A stretch of DNA of 27,255 nucleotides from an uncultured Draconibacterium sp. (lineage in GTDB: Bacteria > Bacteroidota > Bacteroidia > Bacteroidales > Prolixibacteraceae), in contig CANLMQ010000053.1 of the NCBI GenBank assembly GCA_947492175.1, forward strand, positions 1 through 27,255, given 5' to 3'. Below, in pieces: positions 1-7,825 of the stretch. A program made the translations under genes and the position numbers. The notes beneath the pieces were generated by a model. The model saw nothing but the letters and a program-made list of their open reading frames with translations, searched no databases and was not told the DNA's origin. Within the stretch, counting starts at the first letter, position 1. Each line of letters begins with the position of its first letter.

Positions 1-7
1 ATAGTCA

Positions 8-31
8 CCTTTAAGATACAAATCTTAAAGG
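8..31. repeat. Perfect 10-bp inverted repeat with 4-base loop
   Basis: The arms cctttaagat and atcttaaagg are exact reverse complements separated by acaa. Neither side is followed by a T-run, so it does not look like a stand-alone intrinsic terminator. It sits just beyond the focA terminator and may belong to the neighbouring unit to the left, which is outside the window. Confidence 0.5.
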
Positions 32-45
32 GACAATAAAAACAA

Positions 46-85
46 AGGCTGTCCAATTTTACTTTTTGGACAGCCTCATTTTTTT
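46..85. terminator. Bidirectional intrinsic terminator downstream of focA
   Basis: An 11-bp perfect stem (aggctgtccaa at 46-56 with ttggacagcct at 66-76) closes a 9-base loop. On the plus strand it is followed by a seven-T run (79-85). On the minus strand it is followed by TTGTTTTTATT. It lies about 140 bases past the focA stop, with no gene between, so it probably ends the pflB-pflA-focA unit and also any plus-strand gene entering from the left. Confidence 0.75.
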
Positions 86-217
86 GCTAAAACCATCTGC
101 AGTAAAGCAGGCTAAAACCATTTCTGCAACCTCTTATAGAGTTGATTTCCAGGTTTTTCTGTCAATATAACATTAAAAGGATTAACGTAATTGGATCAAC
201 ATCAAAACAGAAAGGAA

Positions 218-1003
218 TTATTTTTCCTTAACGTAAGCAAACCAATACAGCGTTCCCACAAAAAAGGCACCACCAACAATGTTTCCAAGGGTTGCCGGAA
301 CCAGGTTTTTTAGAATAAAAGTACTCCAGCTAATATCAGCACCTTCAAAAATTGCCAGGGGAATAAAAAACATATTGGCAATACTGTGTTCAAAGCCCAT
401 AGTAACAAAAGCCATTACAGGCCACCAGATGCCCAATATTTTGCCGCTGGTGTGCTGAGCGGACATTCCCATCCACAATGCCAGACAAACCAGCCAGTTG
501 GCTCCAATACCTTTTAAAAAGGTTTTAAAAAAGGGATTGGAAACTTTGCTCATGGCAATTTTTTCTACCATTTCGCTCCATGGAACCGATGCCACCATAC
601 CTGTTAAATGTACCAGAAACCAGGCAACGAATAATGAGCCTATAAAGTTACCGACATAAACCAGTCCCCAGTTTCGCAGAGGGGCAGTCCAGCGTTGTTT
701 ACCTTCAATAACATTGGGCATAAAATAGGCGTTGTTCCCGGTAAAAAGTTCGGCACCTGCCATTACAACTATCATTAGTCCTACAGGAAACATGGCGCCC
801 ATTAAAAACTTTGGAATACCTGGATTAGATGCGCCGATTCCCGGCACGCCACCACCTACAACAATGGCAAGCAGTCCTCCAAATGCAATGTAAGCTCCGG
901 CCATAAAAGCAAGAACAAGAATTTTTTTTGAAGAATAAGCATCTTTTGCAATTGCCAGTTTCCCGGCTTCATTTATAATTTCTTTGGGTGAATATAAACT
1001 CAT
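218..1003 (-). CDS. focA: FocA-type formate/nitrite channel
   Basis: This is an inner-membrane channel of the formate-nitrite transporter (FNT) family, 261 residues, the usual length. About six hydrophobic segments are visible, with the first starting near residue 28. The FNT signature GFEHSIANM lies around residues 203-211, and His206 matches the pore histidine that gates formate/formic acid passage in characterised FocA. The NPG/GNN-containing loop segments expected of the pore are also present (N60-P61-G62, G89-N90-N91). Its ATG overlaps the pflA stop (ATGA, bases 1000-1003), so translation is coupled to the activase gene. Acting after PflB, it would export formate made from pyruvate or re-import it. 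A nitrite role (NirC) is less likely given the pfl context. Confidence 0.93.
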   Translation of the reverse strand: MSLYSPKEIINEAGKLAIAKDAYSSKKILVLAFMAGAYIAFGGLLAIVVGGGVPGIGASNPGIPKFLMGAMFPVGLMIVVMAGAELFTGNNAYFMPNVIEGKQRWTAPLRNWGLVYVGNFIGSLFVAWFLVHLTGMVASVPWSEMVEKIAMSKVSNPFFKTFLKGIGANWLVCLALWMGMSAQHTSGKILGIWWPVMAFVTMGFEHSIANMFFIPLAIFEGADISWSTFILKNLVPATLGNIVGGAFFVGTLYWFAYVKEK

Positions 1004-1749
1004 TTTATAATAACTTCTTTAAAATGGGGTTTTAGTTTTTCAAAAGCCCGGTCGATTTGTTCGGGCGTATTTTCATTCACATCTTTTAGCTGATATTCCA
1101 TACCCAGGCTTTCCCATTTGTAGGTTCCCAATTTATGGTAGGGGAGTATCTCCAGTTTTTCCAGGTATTTATTGCCGGAGAACGTATCTATTAACCAGTT
1201 TAATGAATCGCAGCTATCGGTATAACCCGGAACCAAAACATAGCGCAGCCAGTAAGGTTTTTTACTTTGTTCGCGCAAGTCGATGTTTTCCATCAGGCGT
1301 CCCAGTCCTTTGGCTCCAACCATCGATTTGAAGTTTTCTTCGCTGGTGCCTTTTACGTCGAACATTACCAGATCGGCAAGTTCCGAAATAAGGTATTGAG
1401 CTTCAGGTGTACGTATCATTCCGTTGGTATCAATATTGGAATGAATTCCCTCAGCTTTTAGTGCTTGAAAAAAAGGTATCAATGCCTTACTTTGAAGCAT
1501 AGGTTCTCCCCCCGAAACAGTTACTCCGCCATCTTCGCCAAAATAGGTTTTCATATTTACAGCACGTTTTACCAGGCTTTCAGGTTCTGTTGCAGTACCA
1601 CCTTTCATTACAATGGTATCGGCATTCTGACAGTATTTGCACTGTATATTGCAACCTTGTAAAAACACTACAAGGCGTATTCCCGGGCCATCATGCGTAC
1701 CAAACGACTCGATGGAATGAACATTTAATATCAATTCTGATTGAGACAT
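1000..1749 (-). CDS. pflA: Pyruvate formate-lyase activating enzyme (radical SAM)
   Basis: This is the radical S-adenosylmethionine enzyme that installs the glycyl radical on PflB, in the cytoplasm. The CxxxCxxC cluster motif is visible as GCNIQCKYCQ (C33, C37, C40 from the chosen start), followed by VSGGEP of the SAM-binding region and the DTNG segment. The frame is open further upstream (to 1803), but the extra 18 residues run through the terminator hairpin after pflB. The ATG at 1749 gives MSQSELILNVHSIESFG, matching where PflA proteins normally begin, and about 249 residues, the family size. It lies 84 bases downstream of pflB behind a terminator, and is coupled to focA by a 4-base overlap. 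Confidence 0.95.
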   Translation of the reverse strand: MSQSELILNVHSIESFGTHDGPGIRLVVFLQGCNIQCKYCQNADTIVMKGGTATEPESLVKRAVNMKTYFGEDGGVTVSGGEPMLQSKALIPFFQALKAEGIHSNIDTNGMIRTPEAQYLISELADLVMFDVKGTSEENFKSMVGAKGLGRLMENIDLREQSKKPYWLRYVLVPGYTDSCDSLNWLIDTFSGNKYLEKLEILPYHKLGTYKWESLGMEYQLKDVNENTPEQIDRAFEKLKPHFKEVIIK

Positions 1750-1762
1750 TATTTTATAAAAC

Positions 1763-1801
1763 AAAAAAGCATGCCGGCAGGTTTTAATCCGGCCAGCATG
1801 C
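1763..1801 (-). terminator. Intrinsic terminator between pflB and pflA
   Basis: Read on the minus strand, a 13-position stem with two mismatches (arms 1789-1801 and 1769-1781) closes a short AT-rich loop. It is followed by a six-T run (complement of 1763-1768), then GTTTTATAAAA. It starts 33 bases past the pflB stop and ends about 14 bases before the pflA ATG. It should end most pflB transcripts and let a fraction read through into pflA-focA. Confidence 0.75.
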
Positions 1802-1833
1802 AAATATAGGTAGTATGTATTTTATAAAACGAA

Positions 1834-4062
1834 TTACAAGGTTTCGTGGAACGAACGGGTAAGCACTTCTTGTTGTTGTTCGCGTGTTAAACGAACAAAA
1901 TTAACTGCGTATCCCGATACACGAATGGTCAATTGCGGATGATCTTCAGGGTGATCCATGGCATGACGAAGTGTGTCGCGATCGAGCACGTTAACATTTA
2001 AGTGCTGCGCATTACAGCCAAAGTAACCATCGAGTGTACGCACAAGGTTTGCAATACGCATCTCGGGAGTAGAACCCAATGATTTTGGCACTACTGAAAG
2101 CGTATTTGATATACCGTCTTTCGAGTCTTTGTAATCGATTTTTGCTACTGAGTTTAAGGATGCAATTACTCCGTGTGTATCGCGTCCGTGCATTGGGTTG
2201 GCTCCCGGGGCAAAAGCAACTCCTTTTTCGCGGCCATCAGGTGTTGCACCGGTTTTTTTCCCGTACACTACATTCGAAGTAATGGTAAGTACCGACATGG
2301 TTGGTGTAGCATTTTTATACACCGGCAATTGTTCCAGCTCCATGTTGAAATGACTAACAACGTCGCGTGCAATTAAATCTACACGATCATCGTCGTTACC
2401 ATATTTTGGGAAATCGCCTTCAATTTCGAAATCTACGGTTAGTCCGTTTTCATCGCGAACTGGCTTAACCTTGGCGTGTTTAATCGCAGAAAGCGAGTCG
2501 GCAACAATCGAAAGTCCTGCAATTCCGTATGCGATATTGATTTTAGGATTTGTATCAATAAGGGCCATTTGTGCTTTTTCGTAGTAGTATTTGTCGTGCA
2601 TAAAGTGAATGATGTTCATCGATTCGTTGTATACACGTGCTACTTCTTTCATAGCTATTTTGAAGTTGGCAACTACTTCTTCGTAATTCAGATATCCGTC
2701 GTTTACTGCTGGAATACCATTTACAATCTGGGTACCGGTATTTTCACATTTTCCGCTGTTAACTGCCAGTAACAGAGTTTTGGCAAGGTTGGTACGTGCG
2801 CCAAAAAACTGGATGTGTTTACCAAGTTCCTGCATCGACACACAACAGGCAATTCCGTAATCGTCGCAATTAGCGCTGGTACGCATTAAATCATCGTTTT
2901 CGTATTGTATCGAAGAAGTTTCAATGGATACTTTCGCACAATAATCTTTAAAGCCTTGCGGAAGATTTTTCGACCATAAAATAGTAATGTTAGGCTCCGG
3001 CGATGGTCCTAAATTATAAAGTGTATTCAGAAAACGGAACGAGGTTTTAGTTACTTTACTACGACCATCGATTAGTAAACCACCAATACTTTCGGTAACC
3101 CAGGTTGGATCTCCGGCAAAAATCTGCTCGTAAGCTTCCATGCGAAGGTGGCGAACCATACGAAGTTTCATTACAAACTGGTCGATGTACTCTTGTGCAT
3201 CAGCTTCCGTAATTTTACCTTCTTCCAGGTCTTTCTGAATAAATATGTCGAGGAAAGATGACACACTTCCCAGCGACATGGCAGCTCCGTCTTGTTCTTT
3301 TACTGCTGCCAGGTAAGCCATGTAAGTCCACTGAACGGCTTCGCGGGCATTTTCTGCCGGGCGCGAAAGATCAAGGCCGTATATGTTTCCCATCTCAATC
3401 ATGTCGTTAAGAGAACGGATTTGCTCCGATACTTCTTCGCGTAAACGAATAGTAGCATCTGTCATTGGGCCTGTAATCGCATCGTGATCGGCTTTTTTGG
3501 CCTCAATCAATCGATTAATACCGTACAGAGCCACACGGCGGTAGTCGCCAATAATGCGGCCACGGGCATAATTGTCAGGTAATCCGGTAAGAAACCCTAA
3601 CGAACGAAATTTTCTAATCTCTTCTGTATAGGCATCAAAAACACCATCGTTGTGTGTTTTTGTATATTTTCCAAAGCATTCTTCAATTACTGCGTTGGGT
3701 TTTAACCCGTGTTCCGACAAGGCTTTTTTTACCACGTTATAACCTCCGTAAGGTTTCATGGCACGCTTTAGCAATTTGTCGGTTTGTAAACCAACAATTA
3801 CTTCACTTTCCTGATCGATGTATCCCGGACCAAAAGCTGTTGTACTTGAAACAACGTTTACATCCACATCCCGTAAACCGTTTTTCTGGCGTTCCTCTTT
3901 CAGGGCCTCTTTGCACAAATCCCAAAGTTTTTGAGTCCTTTTAGTCGGACCTTCCAGGAATTTATGGTCCCCAGTATAGGGAGTAATGTTTAGTGTCACA
4001 AAATCTTTCACCTCTATGGTTTCACACCACTCTCCTGTTTTGAACACGTCTTTCAAATTCAT
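1834..4062 (-). CDS. pflB: Formate C-acetyltransferase (pyruvate formate-lyase)
   Basis: This is the glycyl-radical enzyme that converts pyruvate and CoA to acetyl-CoA and formate during anaerobic metabolism, in the cytoplasm. It has 742 residues, close to the usual 750-760. The adjacent active-site cysteines are C406-C407 in GIACCVSM. The glycyl-radical loop RVSGYAVNF is near the C terminus, with the radical residue Gly717. All catalytic landmarks are intact. It is the first gene of the pflB-pflA-focA unit. In Escherichia coli the order is focA-pflB-pflA, so the channel has moved to the end here. A Bacteroidota-type -7 box lies about 50 bases upstream of the ATG. Codon use is the most GC-rich in the window, as expected of a highly expressed core gene. 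Confidence 0.97.
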   Translation of the reverse strand: MNLKDVFKTGEWCETIEVKDFVTLNITPYTGDHKFLEGPTKRTQKLWDLCKEALKEERQKNGLRDVDVNVVSSTTAFGPGYIDQESEVIVGLQTDKLLKRAMKPYGGYNVVKKALSEHGLKPNAVIEECFGKYTKTHNDGVFDAYTEEIRKFRSLGFLTGLPDNYARGRIIGDYRRVALYGINRLIEAKKADHDAITGPMTDATIRLREEVSEQIRSLNDMIEMGNIYGLDLSRPAENAREAVQWTYMAYLAAVKEQDGAAMSLGSVSSFLDIFIQKDLEEGKITEADAQEYIDQFVMKLRMVRHLRMEAYEQIFAGDPTWVTESIGGLLIDGRSKVTKTSFRFLNTLYNLGPSPEPNITILWSKNLPQGFKDYCAKVSIETSSIQYENDDLMRTSANCDDYGIACCVSMQELGKHIQFFGARTNLAKTLLLAVNSGKCENTGTQIVNGIPAVNDGYLNYEEVVANFKIAMKEVARVYNESMNIIHFMHDKYYYEKAQMALIDTNPKINIAYGIAGLSIVADSLSAIKHAKVKPVRDENGLTVDFEIEGDFPKYGNDDDRVDLIARDVVSHFNMELEQLPVYKNATPTMSVLTITSNVVYGKKTGATPDGREKGVAFAPGANPMHGRDTHGVIASLNSVAKIDYKDSKDGISNTLSVVPKSLGSTPEMRIANLVRTLDGYFGCNAQHLNVNVLDRDTLRHAMDHPEDHPQLTIRVSGYAVNFVRLTREQQQEVLTRSFHETL

Positions 4063-4110
4063 AATTAATCTCTTTACTATAAAACTTTTTTACGAAATAA
4101 TTTTCGGGTG

Positions 4111-4118
4111 CAAAATTA
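4111..4118 (-). promoter_or_regulatory. Putative -7 box of the pflB promoter
   Basis: The minus strand reads TAATTTTG, an exact fit to the Bacteroidota -7 consensus TAnnTTTG, 49-56 bases ahead of the pflB ATG. No good -33 TTTG is seen at the usual spacing. A perfect palindrome, aaaccggttt (4126-4135), lies immediately upstream, where an activator or repressor could bind. The box is seen; its use as a promoter is inferred. Confidence 0.4.
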
Positions 4119-4135
4119 GTAGATAAAACCGGTTT

Positions 4136-4560
4136 GTATATCCCTAATGGTTGGGGTTTTAGATGAGAATTTAGAGTTTTTGGATAGATAAGACGTTGGA
4201 AGGGAAGACAAAGAGCTACCTTTCAAGGTATATTTATGTAGTGTTTACACTTAACATTGAGGTAGCATTAATTTTGGTCTATTAATACATATTGTTCGAA
4301 TTGTTTAGAAAAAGTTAAAGAGAAGGAAGTGTTGATCGTTCTTTTTTTCAGCAGCAGAAGAACGAAAACGAGATAGATTTGTGATATCAGGTTTATTTAA
4401 ATAACCAGAAATAGAATAGAGTTTTAGTTGAATACATTTCATTAATACTGTTTTTTTATTTTTCGGAAAAAACGTACAGTTGTTTATGTATCAGCAAGTA
4501 ATTGTAGAGTTATTTTAATTTTAAGAAAGCTCTTTTGGGGGTGACGAAAAACTTTTTAAA
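4136..4560. other. Non-coding stretch between pflB and the tRNA promoter
   Basis: I find no convincing coding sequence here on either strand; stops are frequent and the DNA is AT-rich. Two small inverted repeats stand out: agtgt-tt-acact at 4240-4251, and a 7-bp stem (cgttctt 4337-4343 with aagaacg 4358-4364) with a 14-base loop. Neither has a terminator-like T-run. They could be protein-binding sites. Confidence 0.4.
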
Positions 4561-4566
4561 ATAGTT

Positions 4567-4597
4567 TTTGCGAATTCAATTGAAATAATTAGTTTTG
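4567..4597 (+). promoter_or_regulatory. Promoter of tRNA-Leu (Bacteroidota -33/-7)
   Basis: TTTG at 4567-4570 and TAGTTTTG at 4590-4597 are separated by 19 bases, an exact match to the Bacteroidota housekeeping promoter form (TTTG, about 19-21 bases, TAnnTTTG). Transcription would begin roughly 20 bases before the mature tRNA. This is the best promoter match in the window. Confidence 0.65.
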
Positions 4598-4624
4598 CAC
4601 ACCAATTTTCCACAAAGGAAGTTT

Positions 4625-4708
4625 GCCCGGGTGGCGGAATTGGTAGACGCGCTGGATTCAAAATCCAGTTCTGGCAACGGAGTGCGGGTTCGATTCCCGC
4701 CCCGGGTA
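4625..4708 (+). tRNA. tRNA-Leu, anticodon CAA
   Basis: An 84-base class II tRNA folds cleanly. The acceptor arm is GCCCGGG with CCCGGGT (a G-U pair at the end). The anticodon stem CTGGA/TCCAG (4652-4656, 4664-4668) holds the loop TTCAAAA with CAA at 4659-4661. A long variable arm, typical of leucine tRNAs, precedes the T-arm GCGGG-TTCGATT-CCCGC. The discriminator is A4708 and CCA is not encoded. It would read UUG codons. It is followed by a terminator and then by an integrase gene, an arrangement common where mobile elements use a tRNA 3' end as target. Confidence 0.97.
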
Positions 4709-4732
4709 CTTGGTGAAACACCAAAAAACATT

Positions 4733-4768
4733 AAAAGCGCTTAAAATCAATGATTTAGGCGCTTTTTT
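4733..4768 (+). terminator. Intrinsic terminator of tRNA-Leu
   Basis: A 13-bp stem with one G-T wobble (4733-4745 with 4754-4766) closes an 8-base loop, and the 3' arm ends in a six-T run. It lies 25 bases past the tRNA end and before the integrase leader. Confidence 0.8.
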
Positions 4769-4823
4769 ATTTAGCATAAATATCAAATAAAGTGCTTTAA
4801 AAGCATCTAAAATGCGACAAAAT

Positions 4824-4968
4824 CGAGACCTATGGTTAAATAGACTCGACAGGTCTCGCTAAACGCTGTAACTCATTGATTCATTTCATTTTAATTGGTT
4901 TAGTTTGGTTCGTTTTACTGTTTCAAAAGTGGCATTTATAATGTATTTTTAGACAGTGAGCGAGACCT
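4824..4968. repeat. Three copies of cgagacct upstream of the integrase
   Basis: The octamer cgagacct occurs at 4824-4831, inverted at 4851-4858 (as aggtctcg, extended to aggtctcgct at 4851-4860), and direct again at 4961-4968 (as agcgagacct at 4959-4968). Copies 2 and 3 share ten bases, and copies 1 and 3 are both followed by a short spacer and ttaaa. The third copy ends 22 bases before the integrase ATG. Repeats placed like this are typical of arm-type integrase sites or an autoregulatory operator; which one is inference. Confidence 0.6.
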
Positions 4969-4990
4969 AAATTGTTAAAATTTATGGATT

Positions 4991-6187
4991 ATGAGGATTA
5001 CAATTGCATTTTTACTTAAAAAATCAAAGAAGCGGGAAGACAGAACTTGCCCCGTTTATGTCAGGTTTACGCTCAATGGAAAACGTGTTGAATTATCAAC
5101 AAAGTTATTTGTTGATCAGGACTCATGGGATCTGGCCAAAGAAAGAATGTCCGGCTCGACAAATAGCGCGAAGACAGTTAACAATCGATTGGATAAGGTA
5201 GCTTCCAATATTCTTGATATTTATAATCAGTTTGAAGCCGGGAACAAAAAGTTTGATGTAGTTGATATTAAAAACAAGCTTTGTGGTATAGAAGAAGAGC
5301 ATGGAATAGTTGAAATGTTTGGTGTTTATATGAACACGATTGAATCAAATATTGGCAAAGGATTCTCCGCTACAACGCTCAAACATTATAAAACCTCAAA
5401 AAACCGGCTTCTAAACTTTTTATCTGAAGTTTATGGGAAGAAGGAGTGGAACCTTAGCAACATAGGTTATAAGTTTATTAATGATTTTGATGTATATCTA
5501 AAAACCAAATACAACAACAGTGTAAATACTGCCTGGTGTTACCATAAGCACATGAAGAAAGTATTGAATATTGCAGTTGCCATGGATTATCTTTCAACGA
5601 ATCCGTATGTAAAGTTTCAGGTAAAAACAGAACAACCTAAACGTGAATTTTTAACTCAAAAGGAATTAGAGAAAATAAGGAAAAAAAAGATTGAGATTGA
5701 ACGGCTTGCTATTGTTAGAGACATTTTTCTATTTGCCTGTTATACAGGACTGTCTTATGCTGATATTTCAAAGTTGGCAAAACAACATATAAGAACCGGG
5801 AACGATGGTAATAAATGGATTATTATAGACCGAACAAAAAATGGATCCAGATGCAGAGTTCCATTATTGCCTGCTGCTAAAAACATTCTGAAGCGCTATA
5901 AAAACTATCCAATAAATGTTTCAAAAGGACTGTTGCTACCTGTAAATTCAAACCAGAAAATGAATGCTTATTTAAAAGAAATTGCTGATTTATGCGGAAT
6001 AAAAAAGAATCTATCAATGCACGTAGCCAGGCATACATTTGCTACAACAATAACGCTAACCAATGGTGTACCAATTGAAACCGTTTCGAAAGTGTTAGGG
6101 CATAGTTCTCTGAAAACTACCCAGATTTATGCTAGGATACTGGACACAAAAATTTCGCAAGACTTTAACAAGATAATGGATATATGA
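4991..6187 (+). CDS. Tyrosine recombinase / integrase, IntDOT-like
   Basis: This is a site-specific integrase of 398 residues. The N terminus (about 1-90) looks like the Bacteroidota arm-DNA-binding domain. A SAM-like core-binding domain follows (about 105-205), then the catalytic domain (about 220-390). Visible catalytic residues are K283, H344 and R347 (HVARH), H371 (LGHSS) and the nucleophile Y380 (IYARI). The usual first arginine, found in TGLR in most of the family, is Ser255 (YTGLSYADI), as in IntDOT of the Bacteroides element CTnDOT. It lies 282 bases past tRNA-Leu, which could carry the attachment site. No excisionase, relaxase or transfer gene is adjacent, so it may be a remnant or the left end of an island. 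The reading frame is intact. Confidence 0.93.
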   Translation: MRITIAFLLKKSKKREDRTCPVYVRFTLNGKRVELSTKLFVDQDSWDLAKERMSGSTNSAKTVNNRLDKVASNILDIYNQFEAGNKKFDVVDIKNKLCGIEEEHGIVEMFGVYMNTIESNIGKGFSATTLKHYKTSKNRLLNFLSEVYGKKEWNLSNIGYKFINDFDVYLKTKYNNSVNTAWCYHKHMKKVLNIAVAMDYLSTNPYVKFQVKTEQPKREFLTQKELEKIRKKKIEIERLAIVRDIFLFACYTGLSYADISKLAKQHIRTGNDGNKWIIIDRTKNGSRCRVPLLPAAKNILKRYKNYPINVSKGLLLPVNSNQKMNAYLKEIADLCGIKKNLSMHVARHTFATTITLTNGVPIETVSKVLGHSSLKTTQIYARILDTKISQDFNKIMDI

Positions 6188-6308
6188 GATTGATTGGATT
6201 GAATTTTTGAAAGGAACAACTACGGATTAAAACTTCCCTTACAGATATTCCTTCAAATGATTTTTAGAAAGTCTGAATGGCCGACCGAAACTGAGGCGAA
6301 ACAAGATT

Positions 6309-7766
6309 CTATTTTTGTGATCTTTCAATTTCTGCTCCGAGTTGTTTTAATACCTCAATTCCAGAAGCATTTTCAGGATTAAGCTCAATTGACTTCTTGT
6401 AATACTCAATTGACTTTTCTTTTTCATCGTTTTTTAACAAAGCTTCTGCATAACTATCATTGGCATTCCAGTCGTTTGGGTAGTTCTCCACATTTATTCT
6501 CAATATTTCCAGTGCTTCTTTTGTTTTGTCTTTTTGAAGTAATTTATAGCCCAAATTAATCAATTCCGGACTACTAAAATTATATTTATCAGCATTATCA
6601 TTCTTCAACTGTTCATACGATTTGACCGCTGCATTTATACCTTCCTTCTCAATTATCTTGTTCAATTTTGTTGCAATGGAAGGAATTGGATTTTTCAATT
6701 CTGATTTTGGGTTTAATAAATGAAAACCAATATCATCGGGAAAACCGTTAGAATTGGTTAAAACTACCACACCTTTTTTACGATCCTTTGTAAAACCTAT
6801 AAAAGACATAAAACCCCCTGTGCCGCCATCATGCCAAACAATTTCTTCTCCTTCAACCATCGATGTAATCCAGCCTAAACCAGCAGTCATTTCTCCTTCT
6901 TTAATTCCGGTAGATTTATGCGATAATTCCATGGCAGGATAAAGATCAGTCTTTTCAATTCCCATATTTGCTGCTAAATACTTTAGCATATCAACAGCGG
7001 TTGAGCGAATTGCTCCTGCTCCGGCTATGGCCGGAAGTGTATAATAATCAACTTCAACACCCAAATTGTGTCCTTTTGCAAATCGTCTTCCCATATCAGG
7101 TGTTAAGGTAATACGGGTGTCCTCTAAGTCCAGTGGTTCAACAATTTTCTTTAACATTAATTCCTCATACGTAGTATTGTTTTTCGCTGCCAAAATATTT
7201 CCCAATAAACCCATTCCTAGGTTAGAGTATAAGAACTTTGTGCCAATATCATAAGGCAATTGATAGTTATTTACAAATTCGTACACCTGTTGTTCTGTTA
7301 AATCGGCATATGGATTTTCAGGATTGGTTCGAACAAAATTATTTGGTACCCGCGGTAGTGCAGAAGTATGATTTGCCAGATGAACTAATTTTATAGATTC
7401 ACCGTTTCTTGTTGGAGTAATAACTCCTTCTGGTAATAGATTTTGTATTGGATCATCAAGACTTAGCCCTCCATTAACAACTTCGTTAGCCAATAATATT
7501 CCAGTAAATGTTTTAGTTATTGAGCCGATTTCAAAAACGGTATGTTCATCTACCGGCTCATTTGTTTCCATTGATTTTACGCCATAACTAAAAAAGCTTG
7601 TTCCTCGTGGTGTAATCACACCAACGACAATTCCTGTATTTACTTCATTGTTTACCCGGGCAATAATATTCTCTTTTACTTCATCGGAAATATTTTGATC
7701 ATCTGTTGTACAGCTAAAGGTAATTGTGATTAGAGCAGCGATAAATATTTTGATAAGTCTTTGCAT
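6309..7766 (-). CDS. Lipoprotein serine hydrolase (class C beta-lactamase fold) with TPRs
   Basis: The protein has 485 residues. A hydrophobic N terminus ends in a probable lipobox with Cys19 (TFSC), so it is likely an outer- or inner-membrane-anchored periplasmic lipoprotein. The beta-lactamase/AmpH fold (about 25-345) carries SITK (S82, K85), YSN (Y180-S181-N182) and HDGG (H312), the three active-site motifs of penicillin-recognising enzymes. A C-terminal segment (about 395-475) forms TPR-like helices (NLGYKLLQK, NANDSYAEALL, ELNPEN). It lies 59 bases after the YdhR-like gene on the same strand and could be last in that operon. The family includes esterases, D-amino-acid peptidases and PBP4-type enzymes as well as beta-lactamases, so the substrate is open. 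It closely resembles the protein at 17350-18858 in layout. Confidence 0.88.
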   Translation of the reverse strand: MQRLIKIFIAALITITFSCTTDDQNISDEVKENIIARVNNEVNTGIVVGVITPRGTSFFSYGVKSMETNEPVDEHTVFEIGSITKTFTGILLANEVVNGGLSLDDPIQNLLPEGVITPTRNGESIKLVHLANHTSALPRVPNNFVRTNPENPYADLTEQQVYEFVNNYQLPYDIGTKFLYSNLGMGLLGNILAAKNNTTYEELMLKKIVEPLDLEDTRITLTPDMGRRFAKGHNLGVEVDYYTLPAIAGAGAIRSTAVDMLKYLAANMGIEKTDLYPAMELSHKSTGIKEGEMTAGLGWITSMVEGEEIVWHDGGTGGFMSFIGFTKDRKKGVVVLTNSNGFPDDIGFHLLNPKSELKNPIPSIATKLNKIIEKEGINAAVKSYEQLKNDNADKYNFSSPELINLGYKLLQKDKTKEALEILRINVENYPNDWNANDSYAEALLKNDEKEKSIEYYKKSIELNPENASGIEVLKQLGAEIERSQK

Positions 7767-7825
7767 GATATTTCATATAATTTTTGATTACTTATTTTAA
7801 GATACGGTGTTATGTGTTCGTTGTT

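Noticed and set aside
2476..2772. 98-codon plus-strand ORF inside pflB
   Set aside because: It is a frame shadow of a strongly supported gene, with cysteine/phenylalanine-rich nonsense composition.
4521..4724. 67-codon minus-strand ORF covering the tRNA-Leu gene
   Set aside because: It is antisense to the tRNA; its proline/arginine-rich middle is the known artefact of translating a tRNA backwards.
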